Source of the DNA: CAYVUV01 sp964455095
GTDB lineage: Bacteria; Desulfobacterota; Binatia; HRBIN30; CADEER01
DNA: 20,139 nucleotides
Reading direction: 5' to 3'
Assembly: GCA_964455095.1 (NCBI GenBank)
Contig: CAYVUV010000071.1
Span: 1-20,139, forward strand
Part shown: piece by piece, positions 12,977 through 19,483 of the stretch
Layout of the letters: every line of letters begins with the position of its first letter
Numbering within the stretch: position 1 is the first letter of the stretch
Notes under the pieces: model-generated
What the model was told of the DNA's origin: nothing
The model's input: the letters and a program-made list of their open reading frames with translations, nothing else
Database searches by the model: none
Position numbers and translations under genes: made by a program

Positions 12977-13010
12977 CGATGCCGATACCGATACCGACGC
13001 CGACCCCGAG
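12977..13010. repeat. Degenerate hexanucleotide tandem repeat (CGATAC)n
   Basis: Reads CGATGC CGATAC CGATAC CGACGC CGACCC CGAG: five full units and part of a sixth, all starting CGA. It lies intergenically, ending 12 bp before the stop codon of the minus-strand aldolase. Confidence 0.8.
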
Positions 13011-13021
13011 CAGAGGACTCG

Positions 13022-14020
13022 CTACTCTGAGTCGACGATCGAATCGAAGAACTTGACCAGATCGCCCTGCCCGTCGGCGGCGTTGAACGCCATCGCGGCG
13101 CGCGGATGCTCGTTGAGCATGCCGGTGATCATGTAGGGGAGGCCGAAGCCCCATTTCAGGTCTTTGCGCATCGGCTCGATGTAATCCTGGATGCACTGCA
13201 GGACCGGCCGCAGCCGGTACTTTGGATTGTGCAGGAAGCCGATCAGCAGCTCGGTCTGGCAATTGCCCGCGCCACGGCCGAGGCCGGCCATGCTGCTGTC
13301 GAGCAGGTCGGCGCCCTTGATCGCCGCCTCGATCGTGTTGGCGTACGCCAGCTGCTGATTGTTGTGCGCGTGCATGCCGACCGTCTTGCCGCGCTCGGCG
13401 GCGTAGCGGCGGTAGAGCTCGAGCAGGTAGTGAACCTGCTCACTGTAGAAGGATCCGAAGCTGTCGACCAGATACACGGCCCCGACCTCGGAGTCGCAGA
13501 GCAGCTCCAGCGCGCCTTCCAGCTCGTTCTCCGGCACCGCCGAGGCGGCCATGAGATTGACCGTCGTCTCGTAGCCCTTCTCGTGCGCGTCCTTCACCAT
13601 GTCGAGCGCCACCGGCACCTGATGGATGTAGGTCGCCACCCGAATCATATCGACGACACTGTCCTTCTTGGGCGCGATGTCTTCGCGGTAGTCGCAGCGC
13701 TCGGCGTCGGCCATGACGCAGAGCTTGAGCGGCGTGTCGTTGTCGCCGACGATGCGGCGCAGGTCGGCCTCGTCGCAGAACTTCCACGGGCCGTACTCCT
13801 GCGGCGAGTAGATCCGCTTCGAGCTCTTGTAGCCGATCTCCATGTAGTCGATGCCCGCCGCCACGCAGGCGCGGTACACGGCGCGCACGACGTCATCGCT
13901 GAAACGGTGGTCGTTCATCAACCCGCCGTCGCGGACGGTCACGTCGACCACCTTGATCTCGGGCCGATAGGAAACCCACTTGTGGGCGAAACGCTTCTTC
14001 GTATCGTTGTTGTCTGTCAT
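13022..14020 (-). CDS. HMGL-like (DRE-TIM metallolyase) aldolase
   Basis: A 332-aa protein with a TIM-barrel aldolase domain. Seen: VVDVTVRDGGLMNDHRF (24-40), the DRE-TIM metal-binding motif in the RDGG variant; MEIGYK (60-65); VYLVDSFGS (182-190); and GMHAHNNQQLAYANT (215-229), with the HxH metal ligands His217 and His219. Members include 4-hydroxy-2-oxovalerate aldolase, HMG-CoA lyase and several uncharacterised aldolase-catalytic-domain proteins; the length and RDGG variant point to the 4-hydroxy-2-oxovalerate-aldolase-like group, with no sure substrate. Start: ATG 14020 gives a clean hydrophilic N-terminus (MTDNNDTKKR); a longer frame reaching 14299 would overlap the upstream aldolase and is rejected. 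It lies 107 bp after a KDPG-aldolase gene on the same strand, a likely pair. Confidence 0.85.
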   Translation of the reverse strand: MTDNNDTKKRFAHKWVSYRPEIKVVDVTVRDGGLMNDHRFSDDVVRAVYRACVAAGIDYMEIGYKSSKRIYSPQEYGPWKFCDEADLRRIVGDNDTPLKLCVMADAERCDYREDIAPKKDSVVDMIRVATYIHQVPVALDMVKDAHEKGYETTVNLMAASAVPENELEGALELLCDSEVGAVYLVDSFGSFYSEQVHYLLELYRRYAAERGKTVGMHAHNNQQLAYANTIEAAIKGADLLDSSMAGLGRGAGNCQTELLIGFLHNPKYRLRPVLQCIQDYIEPMRKDLKWGFGLPYMITGMLNEHPRAAMAFNAADGQGDLVKFFDSIVDSE

Positions 14021-14127
14021 TGTTTTCACTGCCTGTACGTAGGGGATTTTGCCCGCCAGCCGGCGCGCAAGCCAGAACCCATACCCTGCTTGCAGCCCTC
14101 GCGGCAACCCGCCCTGGTCCCGGGGGA

Positions 14128-14775
14128 TCAGGTCCGCGCGGTCCGGCAGGCGGCCACCAGGGCGCGCACCTCGTCGCCGATGCGATCGTAGTGCCGCGCG
14201 GCGAGCCAATCGGGCCGAAACACGCTCGCGCCGAAGGCCGCGGCCGAGGCCCCCGCGGCGAAGTATGCCGCCAGATTGTCCGCCCGCACCCCGCCACAAG
14301 CGAGCAGCTCGATGTCGCGAAACGGCCCTTTGATCTCCTTCAGATAACCGGGTCCGACGCTGCCAGTAGGGAAGACCTTCACCATCGTCGCGCCGGCCTG
14401 CCAGGCGTTGAAGATCTCCTGCGGCGTCAGCGCGCCAGGAAAGACGGGAACGCCTCCGGCCTTGCAGCCCGCCACCACCTCGGCGACGAGGATCGGCGTG
14501 ACGATGAACGTCGCGCCGGCATCGAGGGCGGGCCCGAGATCATCCGCGCTCAGTACGGTACCTGCCCCGACGGCGAACCGTCCGCCCGCCGCCGCCACCA
14601 TCCGCCGGATCAGCGCCGGAGCCCCGGCCGTGTTCATGGTGATCTCGACCGCCTCGAGCCCAGCCGCCGCGACCACCTCCGCCAGCGGCGCGACATCATC
14701 GGCCGCAATGTCGCGCAGAATCCCGAGCAGCGGCAGGGAGCGAAAGCGAGCGATGTCCATGGTCGAAGCGATCAT
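14128..14775 (-). CDS. KDPG/KHG aldolase family protein
   Basis: A 215-aa class I aldolase of usual length. Seen: VEITMNTAGA (43-52) with catalytic Glu44, VGAGTVLSADDL (69-80), TPILV (93-97), FPGALTPQE (112-120), and MVKVFPTGSVGP (131-142) with the Schiff-base Lys133, numbered as in E. coli Eda; then ACGGV. All catalytic landmarks are intact. The family cleaves 2-keto-3-deoxy-6-phosphogluconate or 4-hydroxy-2-oxoglutarate to pyruvate plus an aldehyde, or related 2-keto-3-deoxy sugar acids. The first ATG (14775) is used here; ATG 14760 (MDIARF) is an alternative, and neither has a strong ribosome-binding site. With the downstream metal-dependent aldolase it suggests sugar-acid breakdown, though no dehydratase or kinase is visible. 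Confidence 0.9.
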   Translation of the reverse strand: MIASTMDIARFRSLPLLGILRDIAADDVAPLAEVVAAAGLEAVEITMNTAGAPALIRRMVAAAGGRFAVGAGTVLSADDLGPALDAGATFIVTPILVAEVVAGCKAGGVPVFPGALTPQEIFNAWQAGATMVKVFPTGSVGPGYLKEIKGPFRDIELLACGGVRADNLAAYFAAGASAAAFGASVFRPDWLAARHYDRIGDEVRALVAACRTART

Positions 14776-14807
14776 TACACAGTTCGCCTGAGGGAGAGAA
14801 AACTCCT

Positions 14808-14920
14808 CACCACAGAAGACACAGCGGGCACAGAGAAAACACCCCCGAGGTGGTCAGAAGCAGGAGCTTTCCAACCGCATCTCTCTCCGGACCTCCGTGA
14901 ACTCTGTGTCCTCTGTGGTG
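14808..14920. repeat. CTGTGT-type inverted repeat pair (arms 14808-14824 and 14904-14920)
   Basis: CACCACAGAAGACACAG at the left and CTGTGTCCTCTGTGGTG at the right are reverse complements with one mismatch, separated by 79 nt. The design (long-looped pair beginning CACCAC and ending GTGGTG) parallels the CTTCGTG family, but the repeated unit differs. It lies upstream of the KDPG aldolase gene. Confidence 0.82.
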
Positions 14921-14990
14921 AACCTTTCTGTTTCTGCCGCGACGCTTGACCGATTCAAGCCCGTGGGCCGACGGGAGGCGCGGCGCAAAC

Positions 14991-17213
14991 CTAGTGCGGC
15001 GCCGTCGCGTAGCTGAAGGCCGTGTACTCGAACGCAGTCCACGGCGTGGGGGAATCGGTCGCGTCGAGCGTGATGGTGAGCGTGTCGCTGCCGGCGGTGA
15101 GGGCGGCGGGGATGTCGAAGTCGAGCTCGGCCCAGCGCAGGATGGGGTTCACGTCGGCTGTGGACCACGTGCCGGCCGGGCGGCCGTCGACCAACACCGC
15201 GGCGGTCTGCGCGCCGCTGCCGATGTCGGCGAGGCGGCGCAGGCGAACGCCGCGGTTCGTTGCCGCAACGGCAATGCGAAAGGTCGTGCGCACGGCGTCG
15301 AGCCCTGCGCGTTCGAGCTCGACGTCGCTGTCGTCGCCGCGGAAGGCGGAGCGCAGGACGCGGTCGGTGCGGCCCTGCGCCGCAAACGCGTGCGCCGCTT
15401 CGGATTCGGTCGTCCCGATCGCGATGCGGTCGGTCTCGATCAGCGTCGGCGTGTCGATCGCATAGTAGAGGACCAGGCTCGACATCTCGGCGGGAACGTC
15501 GTTGACGGGCCCGTGCTCGATGGCGAGTCGGATGCGGCTGGCGAAGGGAATGGCGTCGCCGAGCAGCAGCCGGTAGGCACTGCGCAGATTGAGCCCCGGA
15601 CGACGCGTCGAGGTCGGAGCCTGGACCGGATTGCCGTGCGTGGCGAGGACGACCGGGCCGCCGGCAAAGTAGAACCCGCCGTTGAAGAAATCTTCCAGGC
15701 CGGTGCCGTGAATCTGCGGATAGCGGCTACCGTCGACCGCGATGCGCTCGTCGCCCTCCAGATGCGCGCCGTCGATCCCCGTCAGCGGCGGCAGCTCGCA
15801 GCGCCCGACTCCGCCACAGGCCGCCTGCATGACGATGGCCACGACGTGTCCTGTTCCCTCCGTGTCGAGCAGGACATAGTCGCGCTCGTCCGGTTCGACC
15901 CGTGCGGCGGCGGCGCGAGCGTGGAAGAGCGCGGCATCGGAGGGCGGAGGTGCATCCGTGGCCGCCAGGCGCAGCTGCCAACCGGTGAACGACTCGTCGC
16001 CGTCATTGCGCAGGACCAGGCGCGCGCCGGCGCGGAACGGCATGGCGAAATAGAAGTAGAACCGGTCGCCATCGCGCCCGAAGGCGAGACTGCGCGCGGC
16101 GGGGCCGAGCCCGGCGCCAAAGAGATCGTCGAGCGGCGCATCGACCTGCGGCTCGGAGGCGCCGTCCCAGTACGCCTGCAGCCGCAGACCGAGCGGAATC
16201 TCCGACGCGGCCGGGGCCAGCAGTTCGAGACGGAGGACCGTACCCGGCCCATCGCGCTCCCAGAGCACCGCTTCTCCGTGCGCTGCGACCGCGAGGTCTA
16301 TCTCGGCGTGCAGCGTCGGCGGCGTTCCTGGCGGCGCGGTTCCCGCTGCTGCCAGCAGCGCGGCGGCGCCGGAGGTGTCGCCGCTGGGGTCAAAGCTGGT
16401 GATCACCTGATCCGACGGCAGGCGCGCAAAGCTGATGTGGACCCAGTTGGGAACGGTCGACGTTGTGATCCGCAGGCGCTGCGCGAAGGGCATCGGCAGC
16501 ACGCTGTAGAATCCGCCCGCCGAGGCGACGCTGTTGCCCACCAGCGGGCTGAGAAACGGCGCCTGCTCGCCGGAGAAGAACTCCGTGCGCGTCAACTGCA
16601 CGCGCGCGACCGGTTCGTCGTCGAACTCGAACTCGATGTCGCCGCCGAGGGCGCCGCGCAGCAGCGAGTCGAGCCCGGTCATCCAGATGCGGTAGACCAC
16701 GCCCGGTCCACGCTCGTCGAAGATGACGTAGCGCTCGCCCTCGCGGTAGAGGTAGGAGTTGTCGAGCTCGACCGGCTCGATGCCCAGCAGGCGGAGAAGC
16801 GCCACCGTGTCCGGGCCGACGCCGAGGTCGCCGTTGCCGCCGCTGCGATCGTAGCTCGATATCTGCTCGACGCGCACGCCGGGCGGCCGCAGGCGGGCGA
16901 GGGCGTCGAAGTCGGTCAGCGCGGCAAGGCCGACGGGCAGGGGCGACGACGGTGGCGTCGGGCTGGCACTCGGTGTGGCGCTCGGCGTCGCCGTGAAGGT
17001 CGCGCTAGGCGTCGGCGAGTGCGAGCTCGTCGCGGTCGCCGCCGCAGTCGCAGTCGCCGTGGGGGACGGCGTGTGCGATTGCGTCGCCGTCGCGGTTGGG
17101 ACCAGGGTCGGCGTCGCCGTCCGATGCGACGACGAGTCGCCGCAGCCGGCGGCGAGCGCCAGCGCGGCCACGCACCACACGGCGATCGAGAACTGTCGCG
17201 CGCCAAAGAGCAT
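14991..17213 (-). CDS. GH172 (DUF2961) lipoprotein with Thr/Pro/Ser-rich linker
   Basis: A 740-aa protein. An N-terminal lipoprotein signal peptide (MLFGARQFSIAVWCVAALAL, cleavage before Cys24 in AAGC) would anchor it to a membrane. Residues about 31-94 are a low-complexity Thr/Pro/Ser/Ala linker. The rest matches DUF2961: a YDRSGGNGD core near 121, AYWDGASEPQVDAPLDDLFG (347-366), LLDTEGTGHVVAI (448-460), and LEGDERIAVDG...IHGTGLEDFFNGGFYF (485-516), the family's most conserved segment. GH172 enzymes act on furanose sugars (difructose anhydride, D-arabinan) and fold as jelly-roll trimers. The start at ATG 17213 is supported by GGGAG 7 nt upstream; an in-frame ATG at 17294 is spurious because it lies at the transposon edge. 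Role inferred: glycan breakdown at the cell surface; the exact substrate is unknown. Confidence 0.85.
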   Translation of the reverse strand: MLFGARQFSIAVWCVAALALAAGCGDSSSHRTATPTLVPTATATQSHTPSPTATATAAATATSSHSPTPSATFTATPSATPSASPTPPSSPLPVGLAALTDFDALARLRPPGVRVEQISSYDRSGGNGDLGVGPDTVALLRLLGIEPVELDNSYLYREGERYVIFDERGPGVVYRIWMTGLDSLLRGALGGDIEFEFDDEPVARVQLTRTEFFSGEQAPFLSPLVGNSVASAGGFYSVLPMPFAQRLRITTSTVPNWVHISFARLPSDQVITSFDPSGDTSGAAALLAAAGTAPPGTPPTLHAEIDLAVAAHGEAVLWERDGPGTVLRLELLAPAASEIPLGLRLQAYWDGASEPQVDAPLDDLFGAGLGPAARSLAFGRDGDRFYFYFAMPFRAGARLVLRNDGDESFTGWQLRLAATDAPPPSDAALFHARAAAARVEPDERDYVLLDTEGTGHVVAIVMQAACGGVGRCELPPLTGIDGAHLEGDERIAVDGSRYPQIHGTGLEDFFNGGFYFAGGPVVLATHGNPVQAPTSTRRPGLNLRSAYRLLLGDAIPFASRIRLAIEHGPVNDVPAEMSSLVLYYAIDTPTLIETDRIAIGTTESEAAHAFAAQGRTDRVLRSAFRGDDSDVELERAGLDAVRTTFRIAVAATNRGVRLRRLADIGSGAQTAAVLVDGRPAGTWSTADVNPILRWAELDFDIPAALTAGSDTLTITLDATDSPTPWTAFEYTAFSYATAPH
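16932..17123 (-). repeat. Low-complexity coding repeat for the Thr/Pro/Ser linker
   Basis: This stretch within the GH172 gene encodes about 64 residues of TPTATAT/SPTPSAT-like sequence, visible in DNA as degenerate GGCGTCG- and CGGTCG-type units. It should form an extended, flexible spacer holding the catalytic domain away from the membrane. Linkers of this kind change length easily by slippage. Confidence 0.75.
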
Positions 17214-17280
17214 GACCGGCTCCCGATAGCATGCTTCGCTCTCTGGCGGCGAGGCGCGCCGTGCTCCGGACTTCTTGGTC

Positions 17281-17301
17281 CCCCCCTTTGGCAAAGGTAA
17301 A
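17281..17301. repeat. Left half of the target palindrome (CCCCCCTTTGGCAAA), split by the transposon
   Basis: CCCCCC plus TTTGGCAAA (17281-17295) adjoin the left transposon end. Together with TTTGGCAAAGGGGGG at 19475-19489 this rebuilds a single CCCCCCTTTGGCAAAGGGGGG palindrome, the core of the dispersed repeat present again at 19522-19554. Confidence 0.75.
17287..17295. repeat. Target-site duplication, left copy (TTTGGCAAA)
   Basis: Identical to 19475-19483 in direct orientation, immediately outside the transposon ends. Of the nine identical bases, eight are expected for IS1595. Confidence 0.75.
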
Positions 17302-17318
17302 TATATACTTGACTAACC
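17296..17318 (+). repeat. Transposon left terminal inverted repeat
   Basis: GGTAAATATATACTTGACTA plus ACC; matches the right end in inverse orientation at 21 of 23 positions. It contains the -35 box of the transposase promoter. Confidence 0.85.
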
Positions 17319-17337
17319 GGCCGGGGGTCGCTATAGT
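17309..17337 (+). promoter_or_regulatory. Transposase promoter; probable leaderless start
   Basis: TTGACT (17309-17314) and TATAGT (17332-17337) are 17 nt apart, close to sigma-70 consensus. The transposase ATG begins 6 nt after the -10 box, about where transcription should start, and has no ribosome-binding site, so the mRNA is probably leaderless. The -35 box lies in the terminal inverted repeat. Confidence 0.72.
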
Positions 17338-17343
17338 CCGGAC

Positions 17344-18369
17344 ATGGACAAGAAACCCGGTCGCAAGAAGCAGCAGGTTGGAACGCCGATCCGCAAGACG
17401 GTCCCCGCGACGCTGACCCAAGCGATTCGCCACTTCGCCAACGAAGATACGTGCATCGCCTACATGGTGGCGCTGCGCTGGCCCGACGGCGAAGTCACCT
17501 GCCCGCACTGCGGCAGCGCCGCCGTCATCTACCTGAAGAATCAGCGCCGCTGGAAGTGCGGCACCAACCACCCTTGCCGCCAGTTCTCCGTGAAGGTTGG
17601 GACGATCTTCGAGGACTCGCCTTTGTCGCTGACCAAGTGGCTGCCGGCGGTTTGGATGGTCACCAACTGCAAGAACGGCATCAGCTCGCTTGAGATCCAC
17701 CGCGCGCTCGGTGTGACCCAGAAAACCGCGTGGTTCATGCTCCACCGCATCCGCCTCGCCATGCAGCGCGGCACGTTCGCCCCGATGGGCGGTGGCGGTG
17801 GCCCGGTCGAAGCTGACGAGACCTACATCGGCGGCAAGGCGCGCAACATGCACAAGCGTTCGCGCCAGAAGAAACTTGCTGGTGGTCGCGGCGGCGCGGG
17901 CAAGGAACTGGTCATGGGTCTGCTCGACCGCGAAACCGGCAAGGTGCGCGTCAAGCACGTCACCAGCCGCGACCGCGCCACGATGCACGCCGAAGTGCGC
18001 GCTAACGTCGCAACCGGCGCGCAGCTCATGACCGATGAGCTCGCTTCGTACGTCGGTCTTGAACCCGACTACGTTCACCAGTTCGTGAACCACGCCGAGA
18101 CCTACGTGCGTGGCAACGTACACACCAACGGCATGGAGAATTTCTGGTCGCTGCTGAAGCGCGGTCTCAAGGGGACCTACGTGTCCGTCGAGCCCTTCCA
18201 TCTGTTCCGCTACCTCGACGAGCAAGCGTTTCGCTACAACGAGCGCAAGAACGAAGAAGGCGACGGCGGGCGCTTTGACGAAGTGCTGGAGACCATCGTT
18301 GGCCGCCGTCTCACCTACAAGGAACTGACCGGGAAGGTTGAAAGCGCACCCCCCGCCGCTACGGCCTGA
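17344..18369 (+). CDS. IS1595-family transposase
   Basis: A 341-aa protein. An N-terminal zinc ribbon (CPHC at 53-56, then Cys72 and Cys78) is followed by FSVKVGTIFEDSPLSLTKWL (81-100), the typical IS1595/ISXO2 linker, and a helix-turn-helix-like NGISSLEIHRALGVTQKTAW. The DDE-type nuclease shows VEADETYIGGK (155-165, Asp158), LMTDELASYVGL (228-239, Asp231) and NVHTNGMENFWSLLKRG (258-274) with Asn262/Glu265 at the third position, then YLDEQAFRYNER, the usual family C-terminal motif. All landmarks are intact, so the enzyme may be active. Gly/Lys-rich loops (148-153 and 173-187) are normal for this family. Expression is inferred from the strong leaderless promoter in the left end. Confidence 0.95.
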   Translation: MDKKPGRKKQQVGTPIRKTVPATLTQAIRHFANEDTCIAYMVALRWPDGEVTCPHCGSAAVIYLKNQRRWKCGTNHPCRQFSVKVGTIFEDSPLSLTKWLPAVWMVTNCKNGISSLEIHRALGVTQKTAWFMLHRIRLAMQRGTFAPMGGGGGPVEADETYIGGKARNMHKRSRQKKLAGGRGGAGKELVMGLLDRETGKVRVKHVTSRDRATMHAEVRANVATGAQLMTDELASYVGLEPDYVHQFVNHAETYVRGNVHTNGMENFWSLLKRGLKGTYVSVEPFHLFRYLDEQAFRYNERKNEEGDGGRFDEVLETIVGRRLTYKELTGKVESAPPAATA

Positions 18370-18409
18370 AGCACGGCCGGCAGCGGCGCGGGAAGCGGAA
18401 AGGAGGGTT

Positions 18410-18586
18410 ATGAGTAGGGCGAAGATGTCAACGAGTGTCTTTCCACCCGGCGAGGAACCGGAAGGCGCGACGGAGTTTGAGCGGTTCGATAGCGTCATGA
18501 AGCGATTACTCGCGGCGCCGAAGGTGGGGGCAAAGGCGGAAGAGAAGCGACAGCGAGGTAAGGTGAAGGGCACGACGCACACATAG
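18410..18586 (+). CDS. Small transposon-borne companion protein, 58 aa
   Basis: ATG 18410 is preceded at 3 nt by AGGAGG (18401-18406), a near-perfect ribosome-binding site and the strongest in the element. It starts 40 bp after the transposase stop. The product has a FERFDSVMKRLLAAPK segment (23-38) followed by a basic tail. Short proteins with a similar F-x-x-FD-x-x-(L/V)-x-x-(L/I)-L-x-V/A-P-K motif are often seen next to transposases and phage genes in environmental genomes, though no function is established. Role inferred: a small basic accessory factor of transposition or regulation. An ATG at 18425 (MSTSVF) is a second possible start, but the spacing favours 18410. Confidence 0.68.
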   Translation: MSRAKMSTSVFPPGEEPEGATEFERFDSVMKRLLAAPKVGAKAEEKRQRGKVKGTTHT

Positions 18587-18595
18587 GGAATTGGC

Positions 18596-19369
18596 TCATT
18601 GTGGCGGCCCGGCTAGTTCGGCGTCGCTGCTGACACGCAAAAGGGTCACTGGCTTGTTCGCGTCCGTGTATTCAATCTTCATCTTCAACGCCGGAGGGCG
18701 GCTCGCTGTCGCGAATGCAGAAGCGCTCCTAGTGTCGGCGTTGAGGGTTGCGAGAGCGGCCATAAATTCCAATGAGCTTAGACGTGGCAACTTGTCGCAT
18801 CGAACCCGATATTCCTTAGAGAACCACGCTACTGGAGTCGCGGATTGGGAGCCGTCGGTGAATTTCATTTGGCCGAGAGGGGTCGTAAGTTGATCGCCAG
18901 AAAACAGTTGGCAGCCGACCGACTCGCTCGTCTGCTTGACCCGCCAAAAGATATGGCCACCTGCCCAAATCGCTAAATCCACACTCCCGTAATCCCTAGT
19001 AGTCGGGTTCTGGATGTTCACAACCAGGGGCATCAATTCACCGGTCCATTCTATTCCGGCCCATTCCCGGTCGTTTAGAACGGGGCCTACCTGAACGGTG
19101 ATATGGAGAGGTGCCGGCCTCATCGCCAACCAGCACACCCAGGTCGACGGCACTATCATCGCGGTCGCCACAACAACCCTCGTGGCCCATCGGTAACGAC
19201 CCTCGCTGAGCCATAGCCAATCACCGACGAGTATGAGATTCGCCACTATGGTTAGGCAGAAGCCCACCCAAAAGTTGACAAAACCCATCATGGCAGCGCC
19301 AGTGCCGAGCGCGAGACTCGGCAATCCCATACCAACGATCCATTCGCGCCCCACGGTCGCCCTACCCAT
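18596..19369 (-). CDS. Transposon passenger: membrane protein of unknown function
   Basis: A 257-aa protein not recognised as any named family. Hydrophobic segments at about 11-31, 33-54 and 62-82 suggest three membrane helices. A soluble domain of about 170 residues follows, rich in beta-prone stretches such as LHITVQVG, LMPLVVNIQNPTT and YGSVDLAIWAGG, so it may be an Ig-like or similar extracytoplasmic sandwich. Its tail (ALKMKIEYTDANKPVTLLRV) is also strand-like. Base composition is clearly less GC-rich than the flanking genes. It faces the transposase, with stops 10 bp apart from the small companion gene. The start at 19369 is uncertain: ATG 19330 (MGLPSL) is an alternative, and a short upstream ORF overlaps the first ATG. 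Confidence 0.6.
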   Translation of the reverse strand: MGRATVGREWIVGMGLPSLALGTGAAMMGFVNFWVGFCLTIVANLILVGDWLWLSEGRYRWATRVVVATAMIVPSTWVCWLAMRPAPLHITVQVGPVLNDREWAGIEWTGELMPLVVNIQNPTTRDYGSVDLAIWAGGHIFWRVKQTSESVGCQLFSGDQLTTPLGQMKFTDGSQSATPVAWFSKEYRVRCDKLPRLSSLEFMAALATLNADTRSASAFATASRPPALKMKIEYTDANKPVTLLRVSSDAELAGPPQ

Positions 19370-19424
19370 CGCGCCCGCCTCGGCGGTTCCCCATCGTCGT
19401 CGTCCGTGCCATCGTCGTCGCCAT
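19362..19424 (-). CDS. 20-codon upstream ORF overlapping the passenger start
   Basis: From ATG 19424 to TAG 19362 on the minus strand, the frame encodes MATTMARTTTMGNRRGGRDG. Its TAG overlaps the passenger's start in the sequence ATGGGTAG. The ATG lies 7 nt after the right-end -10 box. It may be a leader peptide that couples translation, or the true start of the passenger gene put out of frame by a single-base change in the ACGACGATG repeats. Confidence 0.3.
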   Translation of the reverse strand: MATTMARTTTMGNRRGGRDG

Positions 19425-19431
19425 GCGACGG

Positions 19432-19461
19432 AGTGTAGTCGGCATCCCCTTGGTTAGGCAA
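19432..19461 (-). promoter_or_regulatory. Right-end inward promoter of the transposon
   Basis: On the minus strand TTGCCT (19461-19456, in the terminal inverted repeat) and TACACT (19437-19432) are 18 nt apart. An ATG follows 7 nt later at 19424. The layout mirrors the transposase promoter at the other end, though the boxes are weaker. Confidence 0.5.
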
Positions 19462-19474
19462 GTATATACTTACC
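19452..19474 (-). repeat. Transposon right terminal inverted repeat
   Basis: Inverted copy of the left end, GGTAAGTATATACTTGCCTA plus ACC read on the minus strand; two mismatches to the left end. It carries the -35 box of the inward promoter. Confidence 0.85.
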
Positions 19475-19483
19475 TTTGGCAAA
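19475..19483. repeat. Target-site duplication, right copy (TTTGGCAAA)
   Basis: Direct repeat of 17287-17295 immediately outside the transposon's right end; it also forms the centre of the target palindrome. Confidence 0.75.

Larger units (their letters stand above)
17296..19474. mobile_element. IS1595-family transposon with passenger gene, 2179 bp
   Basis: Ends: GGTAAATATATACTTGACTAACC at 17296-17318 and its inverted copy at 19452-19474, 23 bp with two mismatches. Both ends are flanked by TTTGGCAAA (17287-17295 and 19475-19483). IS1595 elements duplicate 8 bp, so the ninth base is probably chance. Contents: transposase (17344-18369, +), 58-aa companion (18410-18586, +) and membrane-protein passenger (18596-19369, -). 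It is larger than a plain IS1595 insertion sequence, and some members of the family are known to carry passengers. The gene region near the right end is visibly less GC-rich than its surroundings. It sits between the citrate synthase and GH172 genes and breaks neither. Confidence 0.85.

Noticed and set aside
9976..13000. Very long minus-strand open frames opposite the phosphorylase and ABC1 kinase
   Set aside because: High GC leaves antisense frames open. The peptides are rich in Arg, Ala and His with no motif, while the plus-strand frames carry complete family signatures.
14021..14299. N-terminal extension of the HMGL-like aldolase
   Set aside because: It would overlap the KDPG aldolase gene by about 170 bp and shows only shadow-like composition; ATG 14020 gives the expected domain start.
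17214..17294. Longer N-terminus of the GH172 protein starting at 17294
   Set aside because: It would begin at the transposon edge and place 27 polar residues before a lipoprotein signal peptide; ATG 17213 has a GGGAG site and a direct signal peptide.
17281..17318. 38-bp terminal inverted repeats including CCCCCCTTTGGCAAA
   Set aside because: The outer part is better explained as duplicated target inside a palindrome, because TTTGGCAAA is also a direct repeat outside both 23-bp ends.
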